Shown: piece after piece, positions 12,111 to 24,919 of the stretch | Numbering within the stretch: the first letter of the stretch is position 1 | Layout: each line of letters opens with the position of its first letter | Origin: Opisthocomus hoazin | Taxonomy: Eukaryota > Chordata > Aves > Opisthocomiformes > Opisthocomidae | Direction: 5' to 3' | DNA length: 64,000 nt | Assembly (NCBI RefSeq): GCF_030867145.1 | Contig: NC_134415.1 | Span: 71,577,300-71,641,299, forward strand | The notes under the pieces: generated by a model | The model's database searches: none | What the model was told of the DNA's origin: nothing | What the model saw: only the letters and a program-made list of their open reading frames with translations | Translations under genes and position numbers: made by a program

Positions 12111-15100
12111 TGCTGCATGAGGAATCCCTCGGCAACCAACGGGATTCCTTAAAAACCAACAAAACCCCCCGAAAACCAAACCCAAAGCAAAAAATCCCAC
12201 CCAAAACAAGTTATATGGGTGCAACACTTTACCCCACAACTAAAAATCACGGAATGCGTCCGAGCGTACAGTTACGAGCAGGGGAAGCTCCGGCAGCGTC
12301 CTGTTCCACCACACAACGCTGCTTTTCATTTCACTGGCTTTATCATTTTATTCTGATTTACTGCGCTTTTCCTCCTCTCTGCTAGGACGCGGGAGACCGT
12401 CCAGCATATTTTTAGCATGGAAGAGAACCAAATAGAAACTTTCATTTCAAAAATAAAGCGGCATTGATTAGACAGAAGGAGGACAAAAGCGGGCAGCAGG
12501 CACCTAGAGCCGCAGCTGTCTTGTTAAGAAATACAGGTTTCTGGAAAGAAGCAATATCATTTATTTATTTCCAAGTTGGTCAAGGAAGCGAAGTCTGGGC
12601 CAGCACACAACATGGAGGTGGATGTGTCCATCGCTCTTACAGGGCAGCAAGACCAAAGCTCAGCTTCAGGCCATCTCAGTACTCCAGCCGGGGAAGTGTT
12701 GAGGAAGAGGACAAAACCAGCCTGGGGAAAGGCTGTGGTGATGGGAATGCATCCAAAGGAGGGCAAGGGGACAAGCTGAGTGGAAATCAGGTTTAGGCAA
12801 GAACATTGCTCAGATCAGGCGGAACAAAATCAGGCGACAGCGAGAACAGCATGCAACAGAGTGGACAGGCTTTCACCACTTCTCAGCTTTGCAAATCTGT
12901 ACCTTACCACTCAGCATCTGTACCCGAGGAGAAGCAGGGTGGTGTTTTCCAGAACCAAGGAGGATAGGAGAGGCCATCTCCCCACCCTCCCCCATGGATC
13001 GCTGCTGGGATCTGCTGTGACATTCTCCCTACATAATGACTTTCAATATGAAAAGAGGGGGACCTAGAAATAATGGGTCAGAATAACGCCCCAGGGAGCC
13101 CAGTATCTGACCTCTGACAGTCACCAAAGCCAGATACCTGAGGACAGATGCAAGATCCGGCAAACAAATACTACCATCATCTACTGTCCAGCCCTCCAAC
13201 CAGATAGACAGGGTATCCGCACATCTAGTGACTTGACACAAATTTCTCTCCTATAAACAGCTCCAGTTTCCAATTCATCCCTCGTCATCTACAATACTCT
13301 TTGGCAGGAGTTTGCATCAGTCTTCCACTGTTTGCACAAAGATTTCCCTTGTTTGCTGCAGCTCCCGCTAGCCTCATTTGATGCTCCCTGGTTCATCACG
13401 CCTTCGGAGAAGGAACACTGTCTTTTCTGCACCACTCGAATGTAGAGACCTTTGTTACAATCGTTATAACCATTACCTATCAGTCATTATCATTCCCATG
13501 CAGAAGAGCCTTCCTCTATTTTCTTGTTTATTGTCCAAAAAGCATTCATTTAATCATGTTTACTAGCTCTCATCTTTACTGTCCTGGGTAACTCTCCATC
13601 TCAAGCATCGTTTGATACCCCCATCACCTACCTTTTTCTCCGCATTGTCTGGAAATATGCTCAAGTGCAAAGTCCAAGCACAGATCTCTGCAGAGTTCAA
13701 CTGACATCCTCCCTTCACCACAAAAGCTGTTTACTCCAACTGTGCTCTAACTTCTGACCATACGACGTCCACATTGTCTGTGTGAGATCCTCTTTCTCAG
13801 CCCACGTCTACCTGCTTTCGTTTGAGGCTATTAATACAGGACTCAAAGAAAGATTTCTAGAAATTCAAATAGACTATGTCAACAAGATGACTTGCTGACC
13901 TGCCAAATAAACGTTGTGGTTGGTAAGGCAAGACTCGCTCATAAAAGCCACGTCGACTTTTCCAAAGCGTCATACCTTTACCCATGTGGCTGCTAATTCT
14001 AATTCTGTTCTCACGCGCCGGTATTTCACATAGCCCACATTCCAACAAGCCACTGCCTCTTTTTGCTGCTGAAGACAAACTACTGAACAAATACATGAAA
14101 AATTCAAGCATTCATCCAAAATCTTTGGAATGTTAATTTGTTTTAATTATTAATGGTTAAATGTAATTTCTTATAAGCAGTCATAAATGCATTAATGATT
14201 TAGGGAAAACCCTTATCTTCATCTCCTATAATCACTATTTCAAGCACCCGCAAAAGCACATCAGTCATCTGACGGGAAGTGTCTGAAAATTACAGTTGCA
14301 TACCTGTAATCTCTGTGGAGCACATTAGTCCTTTTTACTTAAAGAAATACCATGTTTGTAATTAGAATCTGCTTTTCTGTCTTTTGTCAAACAGCTGGAG
14401 ATTGCAAGTGAGAAGTTTGCCTTTAACTTCAGTTTCAGCTCTCGGGATATCGATTTCCTCAGCCTCCTGACCATCCTTCCACTGCTGCACACTGCATGCT
14501 AGAGTTCCTGCAGATAAGGAACCTCTGGTACCATGCCCATGACATTTGGTTGCAAATCTTGACTGTTTTGGAGAGGGCTGGGGAGAGGGCCAGAAGGCTT
14601 GTCCTTAGCCAGAGGCACCTAGCACAGGCCTCAAGACTTTTGCTATGTATTTCACCACCATCAATTGTTTTTCAGCTTTATTTCCTACAGAACCAAGCTG
14701 TAGGCAAGTGTGCTTCCTTGTCTGCCTGTGCATGAACGTGCAAATACAATTTCATAATAGTGTCTAAAAACCCCCAACACATCAGACAAAACATTTCATC
14801 AATACTGTCAGTTCACAAAGTGTGGAAACTGAAAACAATTCCTCTCCAGAGAAGAGAGGCACCCGGTTCGATTTACCGATTACATATTCCAAGTTTACAG
14901 CTACAGACTGCTTTCTCTAAAAGCCATCTTTGAAAGAGATGGAGCTCTACATGGGAATGAGAAAACTGGATTCCAGAGCATTTTGTCCTCATTTTGTATT
15001 GGGTTATTTTAAGCTAACGTTTTAACATTTCACGAGAAGGTAAAAGTGTGTTGCATATTAAGGTGTTTTTAAAAATGAAAGCAGTAGCCCAGAGATGACA

Positions 15101-16781
15101 CCACATGGCAGGGAGTATTTCACATAACATTATTCATCATAGTAAACTGCTTTTTTACCTCCGTTTTAGTTTTCAGTGTTAAAGCAGTTAAAGACTGAAG
15201 TGACTGTAACAGTGTTTGTGAACACAAAGATTTGGAAGCTTAAAACAGTGGGTGGGATTTTTTTAGGATTATGTAAGAATCATAAAAGAGATTATAGCTT
15301 TAAGCAAGACTCCTTGGAGCTGGTCAACTATCATTAATGCAAACAATTGTTTAAAGAAAGAGGTAAACATTCAGACAACTTTTACTTTTCTTTTTCAAAA
15401 CTTTATTAGGTAGACATTACTGGATGACATTGTAAAACCCCATGTGTGCAAGTGAACGACCTCTACAATGACGCCTTCCCACAACTCATTAAATACACAA
15501 GCCCACCCTATTTCTGAATATTGATTTTAAGACAGGTGGAGCGCATTCAGATGCTACTTTACATTCTTCCATTTCATCACAGGGAAGCACTTTTTCAGTT
15601 TGTTGATTAACAGGGGCTTGGAATATCAGTGTAAGCAAAAGGAATGCCTTGAAAGGAAAGGAAGTACCGTAAGTTTTGGCTTACGAACTTCTCTCTCAAT
15701 ATGGACACCAGATTCATCGCAGAGTCTTTTAAATTAAACTGCCTACCATGACTGTGATTGTTTTAGCAGAGTGAAGCAGTACAGAGACATACCTACTACT
15801 GAAATACTAGTGAGGTAACATTTTGAAAATAAAACTCTTAAAAAATTCACCTACTTTCAAAAGGTCCTGTCCAGCAGGACAAACATTGGCAGAACACTGT
15901 CCCTTGTATCCATGCATGTACATGTGCATATACAACCTGTGTCTACTATAGCTTTTTAAAGAACAGGATTTCAGTTACACATTCATCAGGACAAGTTTAA
16001 AAATCAGACATTACTATGGTAGATTCAACAGAAGACTTCAGTGAACCGTCTCTAGACCTCCTAAAGTAAAAGGCACTCTGAAGAGGGCAGCAAGAAATCA
16101 TCCTTTAAAGCAGCCACAAAGGTAGCACGCTCAACAGTGACTAGTGGTATACATTTAACATACCAACCTGAAAATGGATTATTTGTAAAATATTGCCCAA
16201 GACTACCGAATATTTTCGTTGAGTTATTACAGCATGAAGGCCATTGTTGCAATACTATGCAACAAAAAATACAGTTATCAGCTAAATGCAAGAGAAGGAT
16301 AATGGAAAAACCTTATCAGCACTTTGGCTCTGTGCCTGCTGGTTGTACGAGAGAAGAATTTCATTTAAGGAAATAACTTTTTAAAATAAACAGTAACTCA
16401 TAAGGTTGAAGAAATATTTTGACACATGGTGCCTCCTATTCAATGGGTTATAGAATGACTTAGTTAATGCCTAAAAACTGGAGGTAATACTGAAATAGAA
16501 GTTATTAAGATATCTGTAGAAGTGATAATTCACTTATAATTTTATTGCAGTATGACTCTAAATCAAATTCCCTATCATGAAAAACGTAATATATGCTAGC
16601 TGAATCCTGATTAAACACTCGTGTGTGATGCTTCATGAAGAAATAACACTGCAAGTGACAGCTATATTACTAAGAACTCCAGGGGAAAAAAAAAATAAAG
16701 CCTCTCCTACAGTTCTGAAACACTCAGGAATTTCAGAAGAACAGGTTCCAAGAGATACTCTTCTTATCTGAATTTCTGCTT

Positions 16782-16800
16782 TTCCTTCCTTCCTTCCTTC
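16782..16800. repeat. (TTCC)n microsatellite
   Basis: Between four and five CTTC-type units in intergenic DNA. Confidence 0.9.
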
Positions 16801-19800
16801 ACAAATTCTTAGTGGAGGAAAATGAACATAGTAAAATCTTTTTGTGATCATAAATCTACAATAAATAGACCTTCTAAGCATAGTTTTTCATCTTACCCCC
16901 CATACTAATTTCCTTCTGATAATTACCTTTTTATAACTTCAATATTTGTAAGAGATAATTTCTAATGTAAGTTCCTATAATTCAAGATAATTTTAGAAAA
17001 GTAGCTTATTCTTGGCACCTGACTTCCAATAGATGGACAAAAGCAGGAGGAATGTTAGCAAGAAAAAACAGGTCCTTTAGAAAAATCTAGAACATAACAG
17101 GTAAAATTCCACTGTCTTCTGGGAAAGGAAACAATTCCAGAAATAAAAAATGAACCCTACAGTATCCACTTTGAAGCTATCTGAAGATGGTAAAACGAAT
17201 ACCACTTTTTCAGACCATACCTCCCACCGTGCAATGAAGGGCTGGGCAGAGATCCCAGAGCTGCTCCAGGCTTGTTTGATGGTTTAGTCCATCGAGATAC
17301 CCACCCCAGAGGAATTACCTACTTATATTAACAGGATGTGTTAGATGAAGTTAAACCACTCTATGTCCCAGCCTAGCTAGAAGCGCATCTCCATGCACAG
17401 TGCTCCTCAGCACTTCCATCCTCTTCAACGAGTGTGAACAAGGCCCGGCTGAGCGCAGGAGGTGGAAGGTACACGTACCACAGGCTGTGGTCTAACCTAA
17501 CTCAGCTGAATGTTCTTCTCCAAAAAGCTGCATTTCTTTAAGGTTGAAAACTCCTAGCTGGTTATGCTAGAAGACCACACTCATGCTGACAACACATACA
17601 AGATGCATTTCTGCAGAATTCTTTAGGGAGATAGGAGAGGGGGGTGAACAGCAAGTTCAAAGATCAAGATCATCAGAACTAAAATAGGCATGCCAGATTA
17701 CTTTTGTAATTCACAAAAAGATAACTTCTTCACTAACATAACATTTTTCAACTTTCTGAGCAAGCAAGTATTGGTTACTTTGGCTTAACATGTCTGTCTG
17801 TAGGCGTCCACGTAACACAAATTCCCACCTTGCTCTATGCAGGGGAAGAAACACCTTTCATTTGTTTCAAGCAATAAGGCACTTACACATTTAGAATTCC
17901 TCATTACACAAAACACACTGAATACTGGAACTCAAGCGTTGATTACATGGGTATTGCTGACCTCCAGTTTTTATAACTTCTTAGTCAAATAAATACACTT
18001 ACAGAAGGTTCTGGTCACTGATGCATCATGTTTGTTTATAGCCCAAACATGGAGTTAGAAATCGCTTTCTCTTCATGAATCCAGTGTTTTGGCCAGCACT
18101 CTAGTGCCAGAAGCCTGTACACTCAACAGGATGCGGTCTCTCATCTCGCTACCCTCACCTCCCGCCATTCCGATTAACCCTACTTTAAAGGGAACTCAAC
18201 TTAAAATACATAAAAGAGATGGGGACAGGGGAAAATTTCTCACTGAACTGTCATGGAATTAAGAAGTTCAGCTTGGACAACCTCCTGAGAAACAGAGATC
18301 ATGTTTTCTTTTTCTCAGCACCTATTATTCTCATCTCTACCACAGTCAAAAGAATTAACAAATACCTTAAAAAAGTTATTTGGACTCAGACGTAACAAAA
18401 AAGACTGTGGTGTTTTAAGTTTAAAAAAATGCAAAATGAAAAGCCCTGAAGAAAAACACATTTCAGCATTTTGCTTTCAAGTAATTTAAATACAACAAAT
18501 GATCTTTTGCTGGTATAGCTCAGCAAAGCATTACTGAAGCGACTTCTTATGAGATCACATTTTCCAGGTCCAATTTAATCCTCAGCCATTTTCACAAGTC
18601 AGTTACAAATTATGAAATTTGGAAGGGAAAGGAAAGCATTGGAAATAGTGTGTAACAAATGGAAATATGGTAAACATTTTATTGTGAGATGGTAAACACA
18701 GTGAAATTTAAATCTATCCCTGTCCTTGCAATTTCTGGACATGAAGCAGAATGCAAATTGATATGAAGAACTCTTAAGAGCACATTTTTCATGCAAAAAT
18801 ACAGTCCATGACTGAAGACTGAATCCATCTGCTTACTCAGAGCTTGCATAAGGCATGAAAGCGTTTGACTGCATCGGCACTTTTACAGGACAGGCTTAAA
18901 AATACCTGAACACCTTGCTTGGATTCTGTAGGCAGATTTTCCTTCTAAAAATGAGGTACATGTGGCATTGTATTAGTAACAACATACTCAGTGACAGCAG
19001 ATTAAAATTTCAACAATACTGTTTTCAGCCTGACAGGTTTTCAACAAGATAAACATTGAATGGGGTTAGCGTGCAACTGTGTTTAAGCAGGTATGTGCAA
19101 AATCCATGTTTATGTTAAAAATATAGAATAGTTTTACATAATAAATTTCTCCTCTTCTGACTTTGATCCATCCAAAACACTTCAGATTAATTTTTCAAGT
19201 TTTGATAAGCCAAAGAAGCTCCAAAAAGATTTTCTTTTGTGCAATATGCTTTTTAAAATAAACTAATTGCTGTTATAACTACTATTTTGGGTTTTTTTAA
19301 GCCGATACATTTAGAAATAAATAGCTGAAATTATGCTTAGAAATTTATGCATTCATTTTTTACTAGGGCCTAAGTAATTAAAGCTTGTTACACGTTTTTA
19401 CCTTTGAAATCAGAGCATGCACTCTGAGATCAGTTTTTATTTCCCTACCTTATGGTATTTCACCATCAGGCTTTGAGGAGCATCAGCGATTAACTGCCTA
19501 CCATGAGCACTCCATTCTTTACCGGAGAGAGAACGTACAGATCCTGAGCCCCTACGCACAGAACGATGTGGAAGAATCAGCCAGGAAGCCACAGACCTGT
19601 GTAACTGCAACAAGCTGCATTTGTTAGTTTTATTAAAGAAGAAAGTTTGGAGGTGGTGTGTTATAGCTTGAGCAGTACTTAAGTGAAAACACTGCTCGTC
19701 TTGCAATTGAATCCAGGCTCAGCTGGTTCTTCATTTATCAGTCGCAAGACAAGCCACGAAATGTATCAGCAACGTAACTTTTTAAGTGTTGTGTGCCCTT

Positions 19801-22800
19801 TTTTTCAAGTTTATGTGTTAAGTCCGAAAAATATTGAACGGCTGTAACTCCAATTCTTACACTGTGCTAGTATCTGTTACACAGAAGAAACCAGAATTTT
19901 AAGATATGTTATTTAACACTGTTTATGGATGTTGTTTCTAACTTTATTAGTGACTCAAAGCATTACAAAGGTCTCTATTACACTAAAAGCTAGTACTCCT
20001 TCCCCTGACAAATTGCTTTAGTAAGAATGTCGCTTGGAAATTCTTCCCTACTCCCTGCTCTCTCCTGCATGTATTAAACAGCACTAGTATCATTCTGCGA
20101 GGGAGGGGACCGGCTCCAGAGTAGTTCGCACTTCAGAAGTGAAACAGATTTTTCAAGTTGCTGCACAGTGGCTGTCAACAAGCTTCCAGACATTTCTATC
20201 AAAGTATTTGGGGCCAAATTCTGTGCTAGAATAACAATGGGTACAACTTCTCTGGTTTAATGGGGCTATGATTGACGTCAGGAATGGAGCTGACCTGTTG
20301 CAACTACAAGGCTGCAAAATTAAAAGAAACAAAGAAATTACGTCTCTAATAGTTTCCTCAGGTAGGATTCTTCCCATCAGCAAATCAGAGCTCTAACATT
20401 GATTATAAAAGTAACAGCAGTCCATGGTTCTCATCCACAACTTCTACCTAGACAATTACCATACCAAGAATTACAAATGATGCAAGGTTTGCTCAAGAAA
20501 CAAACCACTACAACTAAACTTAAAAAAAAAAAATAAATCTGAGTCTGCATGGCAAATTATTTGGCCATTGAATACGAAACAGTTTCTCAGATCTAACTGG
20601 CAAGAGAAACCATTCAATCACTGGAGAATTTGTATCCTCTGACAGAGTTACTGCCCTGCCCACAGATTTAACATCACACAAGCTATGGCAGTCTTCAGAA
20701 GAGCAGAAAGCCCCTTGGCTAAAAGGAATATCTGATAGCGATCCAAAATGCCTTCTAGTTAAATTGGCAATAGTCTCTGCAAATTACTATTTTTAATGAA
20801 GTAAAACTTCACGTTCATCAGACTTTCAGAACCAACAGATGTAAATAAAAAATCCTCCTATCATACAGAAAGAGTTCTCAAGTCAGCACTAGTAACATCA
20901 AAACCAAACACAAAATGCTCCCTTCCTTACACATTTGCACTGCCCCAGAGGAAGGTAACAGATCACTCAAAGTGCACTGTATCTTAATGACATTTGAAAG
21001 ATACGAATATGCTGTTCATTATAGAGGTGGTGAGAACTGAAGTCTAACAGACTTTTTTGTACAGAACTAAAACTGATGGGCCAGCTACAGCACGAGGCTG
21101 CTCAGAATCGCATTTCTGCCTCTCGCTTGTATTCCTACTCAACTTCTTACACTACACTCACAGGCTAATAGACCGACACAAGGAAAAGCACAGTCATTTT
21201 CCAGTCAGAACTCCTGGATAAGCTCTGCAAATACACCTATGTTCTGAGGGGTGGCAGCAGTCAGAATCGTCCTGCCACTGATGGCTGAGCAGCCCTGAAA
21301 CTTGACCCAATTAATGAAACGCAACTAATTACCCTTAGTGGAGAAAGGGAAAGCAGCCACCAGTGGGAGCAGGGCTGGGCACACACGGCACAGCACGGCG
21401 CTGCCAGGAGGGCACCAGCCCTGACTGCACCCCTGCAAGGAGGGAAATCCATTTCCAGGCAAGCTAGAAATAGAAGGCGACAGTAGGATGGATTTAAGCA
21501 TTTCCTAGTCTGGATACAGATTATCGGTGAGCAAGAACTTCACACAAGGATAAATAATCTTAAATATTAAATGCGGTGAAAGCAATCCCGACGATGAGTG
21601 TACAGTAACATGAAATCTGCCTTAGCAGGTTAATTCAGCTGCCTGATGAAGTTTTCTGCTAATAAAGATGGAGCAGAACAGTCTGATGATTTCTTTAAAG
21701 TACAGTTAAAGACCAAAACACATTTACATAATGAAAGGAAAACATCCTTGAATCTCCGTACCAAGTTCATTCCCTTTCTTTCAAACTGATAAATTAACGC
21801 TTGTAAAAAAAAAAATTATGTGACTTTGATGTATATAAGATTTCCTATCATATGAGAAGAACTGTTTAAAAGCTAACATTTTATTGAAGTTTTGTACTAA
21901 ACTACTTTTCATATTTCAGCTGGTTACATAATATTGATGAAAAACTGTGTCTGTGCACTATTCAAAGGGCAATATTTTTATATGGATGGAAGACGACCTC
22001 CATATCCCTATTCTGCCTGGCTCTCGCAGTTTTTTCCCGTTCTACAGGAAAGTAAAAGCAATTATTGTCATACCTATTTTTTTCTACAGAGAAAGCAAGA
22101 TTAGACACTCATCTTTACAATGTCAGACGCCTCATTTTGCTATGTGTAGAAAATGAAGAATCATTTCCCTTTGATTTAATCCATTTCATGAAATCAGAAT
22201 GGCCTAGATGAAATGATAATGTAGGAGCTGAAATGTGTGTTCCTTTCCTCCACCCACAATGACATGCTTTCTGAATATAAATAAGTGCAGATCTAATATC
22301 TTCCTTTTTATGCTCTTTATTCTAGCATCTTAATTTCAGATCTTAGTGAACTCCCATCAGAAACTGAAAATGGCAAACACAGCAGTGTGAAAACAGCTAC
22401 AAAGACTGTAAGAATATCTCACATATTTATAAAGAACCTGGAAAAGAAAGGAAATTAATCTATCGTATAGTTAATTACAGATAATCTCAAGTACTAAAAT
22501 ATTCTCAAGTGGAACAGTTTGACACCATATTACAGACTGCATTGTAAACCCAAATCTATCTACCTCTATATATATCTCACTCTCTGAGGTCTGAAGGTTT
22601 TTCTAAATAATACAAAAATATCTTCATTATTTGACATTTAAAGAAAGGAATAAAAATCCCTGAGTAAGCCAAAGACAACTGATATGTATAGCCTCAGAAA
22701 ACACACTCAAAAACAAGACTGATTTTAAGGCAGCTTCTAACCTCAGACAGAACACAAATAGAAAACTGATGCGTCACAGAAGAAGAAATCAAATTAATGT

Positions 22801-23312
22801 GTGGATTTGCATTGACAGTATGCTTTGAACTTTACTTCTAAATGTCACTGCTTCCCTGCTTAATTTGCAAATCTTAGAAAGGTACTGTTTCTACTGTTAG
22901 GACAACGGGGTCAACATGCCCTTAAATTCAAATGGAAATATTAAGTGCTTGTTGACTGCCATGGTGTGCTTGTACACAGTTTCAACAGGAAAAACACAGA
23001 ACCAGAAGCTGACAGAAAACAAGCATACTAGCCAACTACGGTAAGCTGATATTTGTGTTTCCAGGTAAACAAAACTCATCAGTTTCTTTCACTGAGGCTT
23101 TGAAGTCAAAGTGGGTATCTTCTAACAGCATTACCTTGGTGGGGCAGAATACTATCTACTTAAAAATTACAACTAGATTCACATTTAATAACAATTTTCA
23201 AAGGAAGTGGTGCAAAGTACATCTTCTCAATGACATGCTATTTGCAGGCCTAAATTTTGAAGTCTGTAGACTCTTTAGGACATTGCCCATCTCCCTGCTT
23301 CCCCCTCTCCCC

Positions 23313-23346
23313 ATATATATACACACACACATATATATATATGTAT
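23313..23346. repeat. Compound (TA)n(CA)n(TA)n microsatellite
   Basis: TATATATA, then five AC units, then about seven AT units. It lies just beyond the poly(A) hexamer cluster downstream of RNF217. Confidence 0.95.
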
Positions 23347-23457
23347 CTTCAAACACACACTGAAAAAGTACCTTCATAGTACAAATCCAATCTTCCTTTA
23401 AGATCAGCTTGTATTTTTAAAGTATAAAGCAGATATTTCTCTTATTCAGTCCCTTTC

Positions 23458-23498
23458 TTTATTGTTTCAGTGTTCTGCTTAGACAAGTTTATTTTATT
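23458..23498 (-). terminator. Cluster of three AATAAA polyadenylation hexamers
   Basis: TTTATT occurs on plus at 23458-23463, 23488-23493 and 23493-23498. On the transcribed strand of RNF217 this gives three canonical poly(A) signals within 41 bases, about 1.35 kb after the stop codon. AT-rich sequence makes single hexamers common by chance, but the tight cluster is more suggestive. No clear GT-rich downstream element is seen. Confidence 0.35.
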
Positions 23499-24117
23499 GT
23501 ATTTTTTCTTTTAAATTATACCTGTATGATAAATTTGGATTATAACTAAAAGTGACTAAATTCTCATTAGCTGATTCCTAACACTGAATTACATTGTTTT
23601 TGAGGCAATATGCTGAGAAAGAGGTTTGGTAGCAAACAGCAGTACTCTGAAGTCAGGAAAACAGAGCAAGGATAGCTGTTCTCTTCAGCTCTGTGACGTG
23701 CCACGAAGAGAAACACTGGAAGCAGAGAATGAGAATGAAATGGTCTCCTAAGAATTTATGGCGCCTCCCCTTACCTAAAATTCACAGATTTTCATCCTGA
23801 GACATGAGTGGATGCTCTAAGACTTATGCAGCCTACTTAAACAAATGAGCAAACAAAACATGCTACTTCAGTTATAAAATTTCATCCACTCAGTCTTCAC
23901 AGAACTAGTGTGTAGCACGTGTATTACATGCCAAGTCAGAACAGACGTGCAGGTTTCCAGCTGCCCTGCCAACACATCTCCTTGTGCGTTCTGCATCACG
24001 CTTCAGGAATATCTTGGGACAGAACATGAAATACCAGTGGCCTGTTATCGAAAGCCTTCAAATTTTCTCTCTACTGGGAAAGTTTCAAAATCTTGTACTC
24101 TTCTAACAAGACTGTCA

Positions 24118-24127
24118 CCCCCCCCCC
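24118..24127. repeat. Poly-C run in probable RNF217 3' UTR
   Basis: Ten C on plus, giving ten G in the transcript about 720 bases after the stop codon. Confidence 0.9.
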
Positions 24128-24845
24128 ATCAATATTAATGGACTGTCATAAATAAAATACTCAAGTGAAACCTATCAGCCTACTTGTAAGTATCACGGAG
24201 GTTCAATACCAGGGATATTTCCCTCTGAGGCACTGCAGTTTGGCAGTGGCCATCTCCACTCTTGCCCACTAGCAGGAGGACTCGGAAGACAACCAGCTGT
24301 CGTGCTCTAGCATGTGACGGGGTTTCGGTATGCTGAACAGAATGCTGTGTGATGGAAGTTATTTACAGAAGTAGTTTTTAATACCAAAAGTAGTATGCTC
24401 AGTATACAGTCAGAGTCCAAACACTTCTAAGCATTTCCCCCTTAAAGGCTGACACTGAAGTTAAATGGAGCACATGTTAGCAGTTAAATGCTTTCTTCAC
24501 AGGCCAAATCGGTAGAAGAGTTCTGGCTACAATACAGGCTTTGATTGTCTAGTTCAGAAACTTAGACTCAAAAAACCCCTCCAAAGTAACAATTAAAAAA
24601 ACCAAAACCCAAAACATTTAAAAAGCAGCAGTCAGGGGGGCCCATCTTGTTCGGAGTGCACCAGAGCAAAGAGGCTTTCTGGTCTGCAGTAGTGTTTTCG
24701 GCTGAAGGAAGATGGCGGGCGATCCCCCGTCCTCCTCCCAGGGCGGTGGCTTGGACGCTGTCACCAGCGCTGTATTGCTCTGCTGCACATGAAGCGCGCG
24801 CAGCCCTTGCAGGACCAGCTCAGTTCAGGTGAGTAAGGTCCGTCT

Positions 24846-24919
24846 TTACCAGGGCATACCTGTCCGTGACCTTTTCCTCTGCTTTTTACAAAGGCAATAG
24901 ATAGGAAACACAAATAAAC
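24846..24919 (-). CDS. RNF217: RNF217 terminal coding exon: end of anchor, basic tail, stop
   Basis: The acceptor ttttggcag is followed by two bases that complete a Gly codon, then 23 codons and TAA at 24846-24848. The peptide begins LFVFPIYCLC, finishing the hydrophobic anchor. It ends with a strongly basic tail (KKQRKRSRTG) and the terminal residues MPW. Human RNF217, as remembered, ends MHW with the same length, so one residue differs near the C-terminus. The positive-inside rule suggests the basic tail faces the cytosol. Vicinal cysteines in YCLC next to the membrane are candidate palmitoylation sites (inference only). The exon is short and was found by extending the frame and splice phase from the upstream exon. 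Confidence 0.94.

Larger units (their letters stand above)
12110..23430. other. Intergenic or extended 3' UTR sequence
   Basis: AT-rich unique sequence without recognised exons, RNA genes or clear mobile elements. A weak CR1-like patch may exist near 14570-14640 (GGAGAGGGCTGGGGAGAGGG), but it is too diverged to call. Part of this region may be transcribed as distal RNF217 3' UTR. Confidence 0.5.
23430..24845 (-). other. RNF217: Probable RNF217 3' UTR (extent uncertain)
   Basis: Sequence directly downstream of the RNF217 stop codon on the transcribed strand. The first 200 bases are GC- and CpG-rich and the rest is AT-rich. A run of ten G in the transcript sense (24118-24127 on plus as C) lies about 720 bases after the stop. 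Three AATAAA hexamers (TTTATT on plus at 23458, 23488 and 23493) cluster about 1.35 kb after the stop and would serve as a polyadenylation region. The true 3' end could lie further down, because more hexamers occur below (for example near 22315 and 21880) and RNF217 3' UTRs are long in mammals. RNA 3'-end data would settle this. Confidence 0.45.

Noticed and set aside
11079..12385. Open frames of 110 to 163 codons on both strands as protein-coding genes
   Set aside because: They overlap in several frames in GC-rich sequence with few stops, are Pro/Ala/Gly-rich, and resemble no family. Composition explains them.
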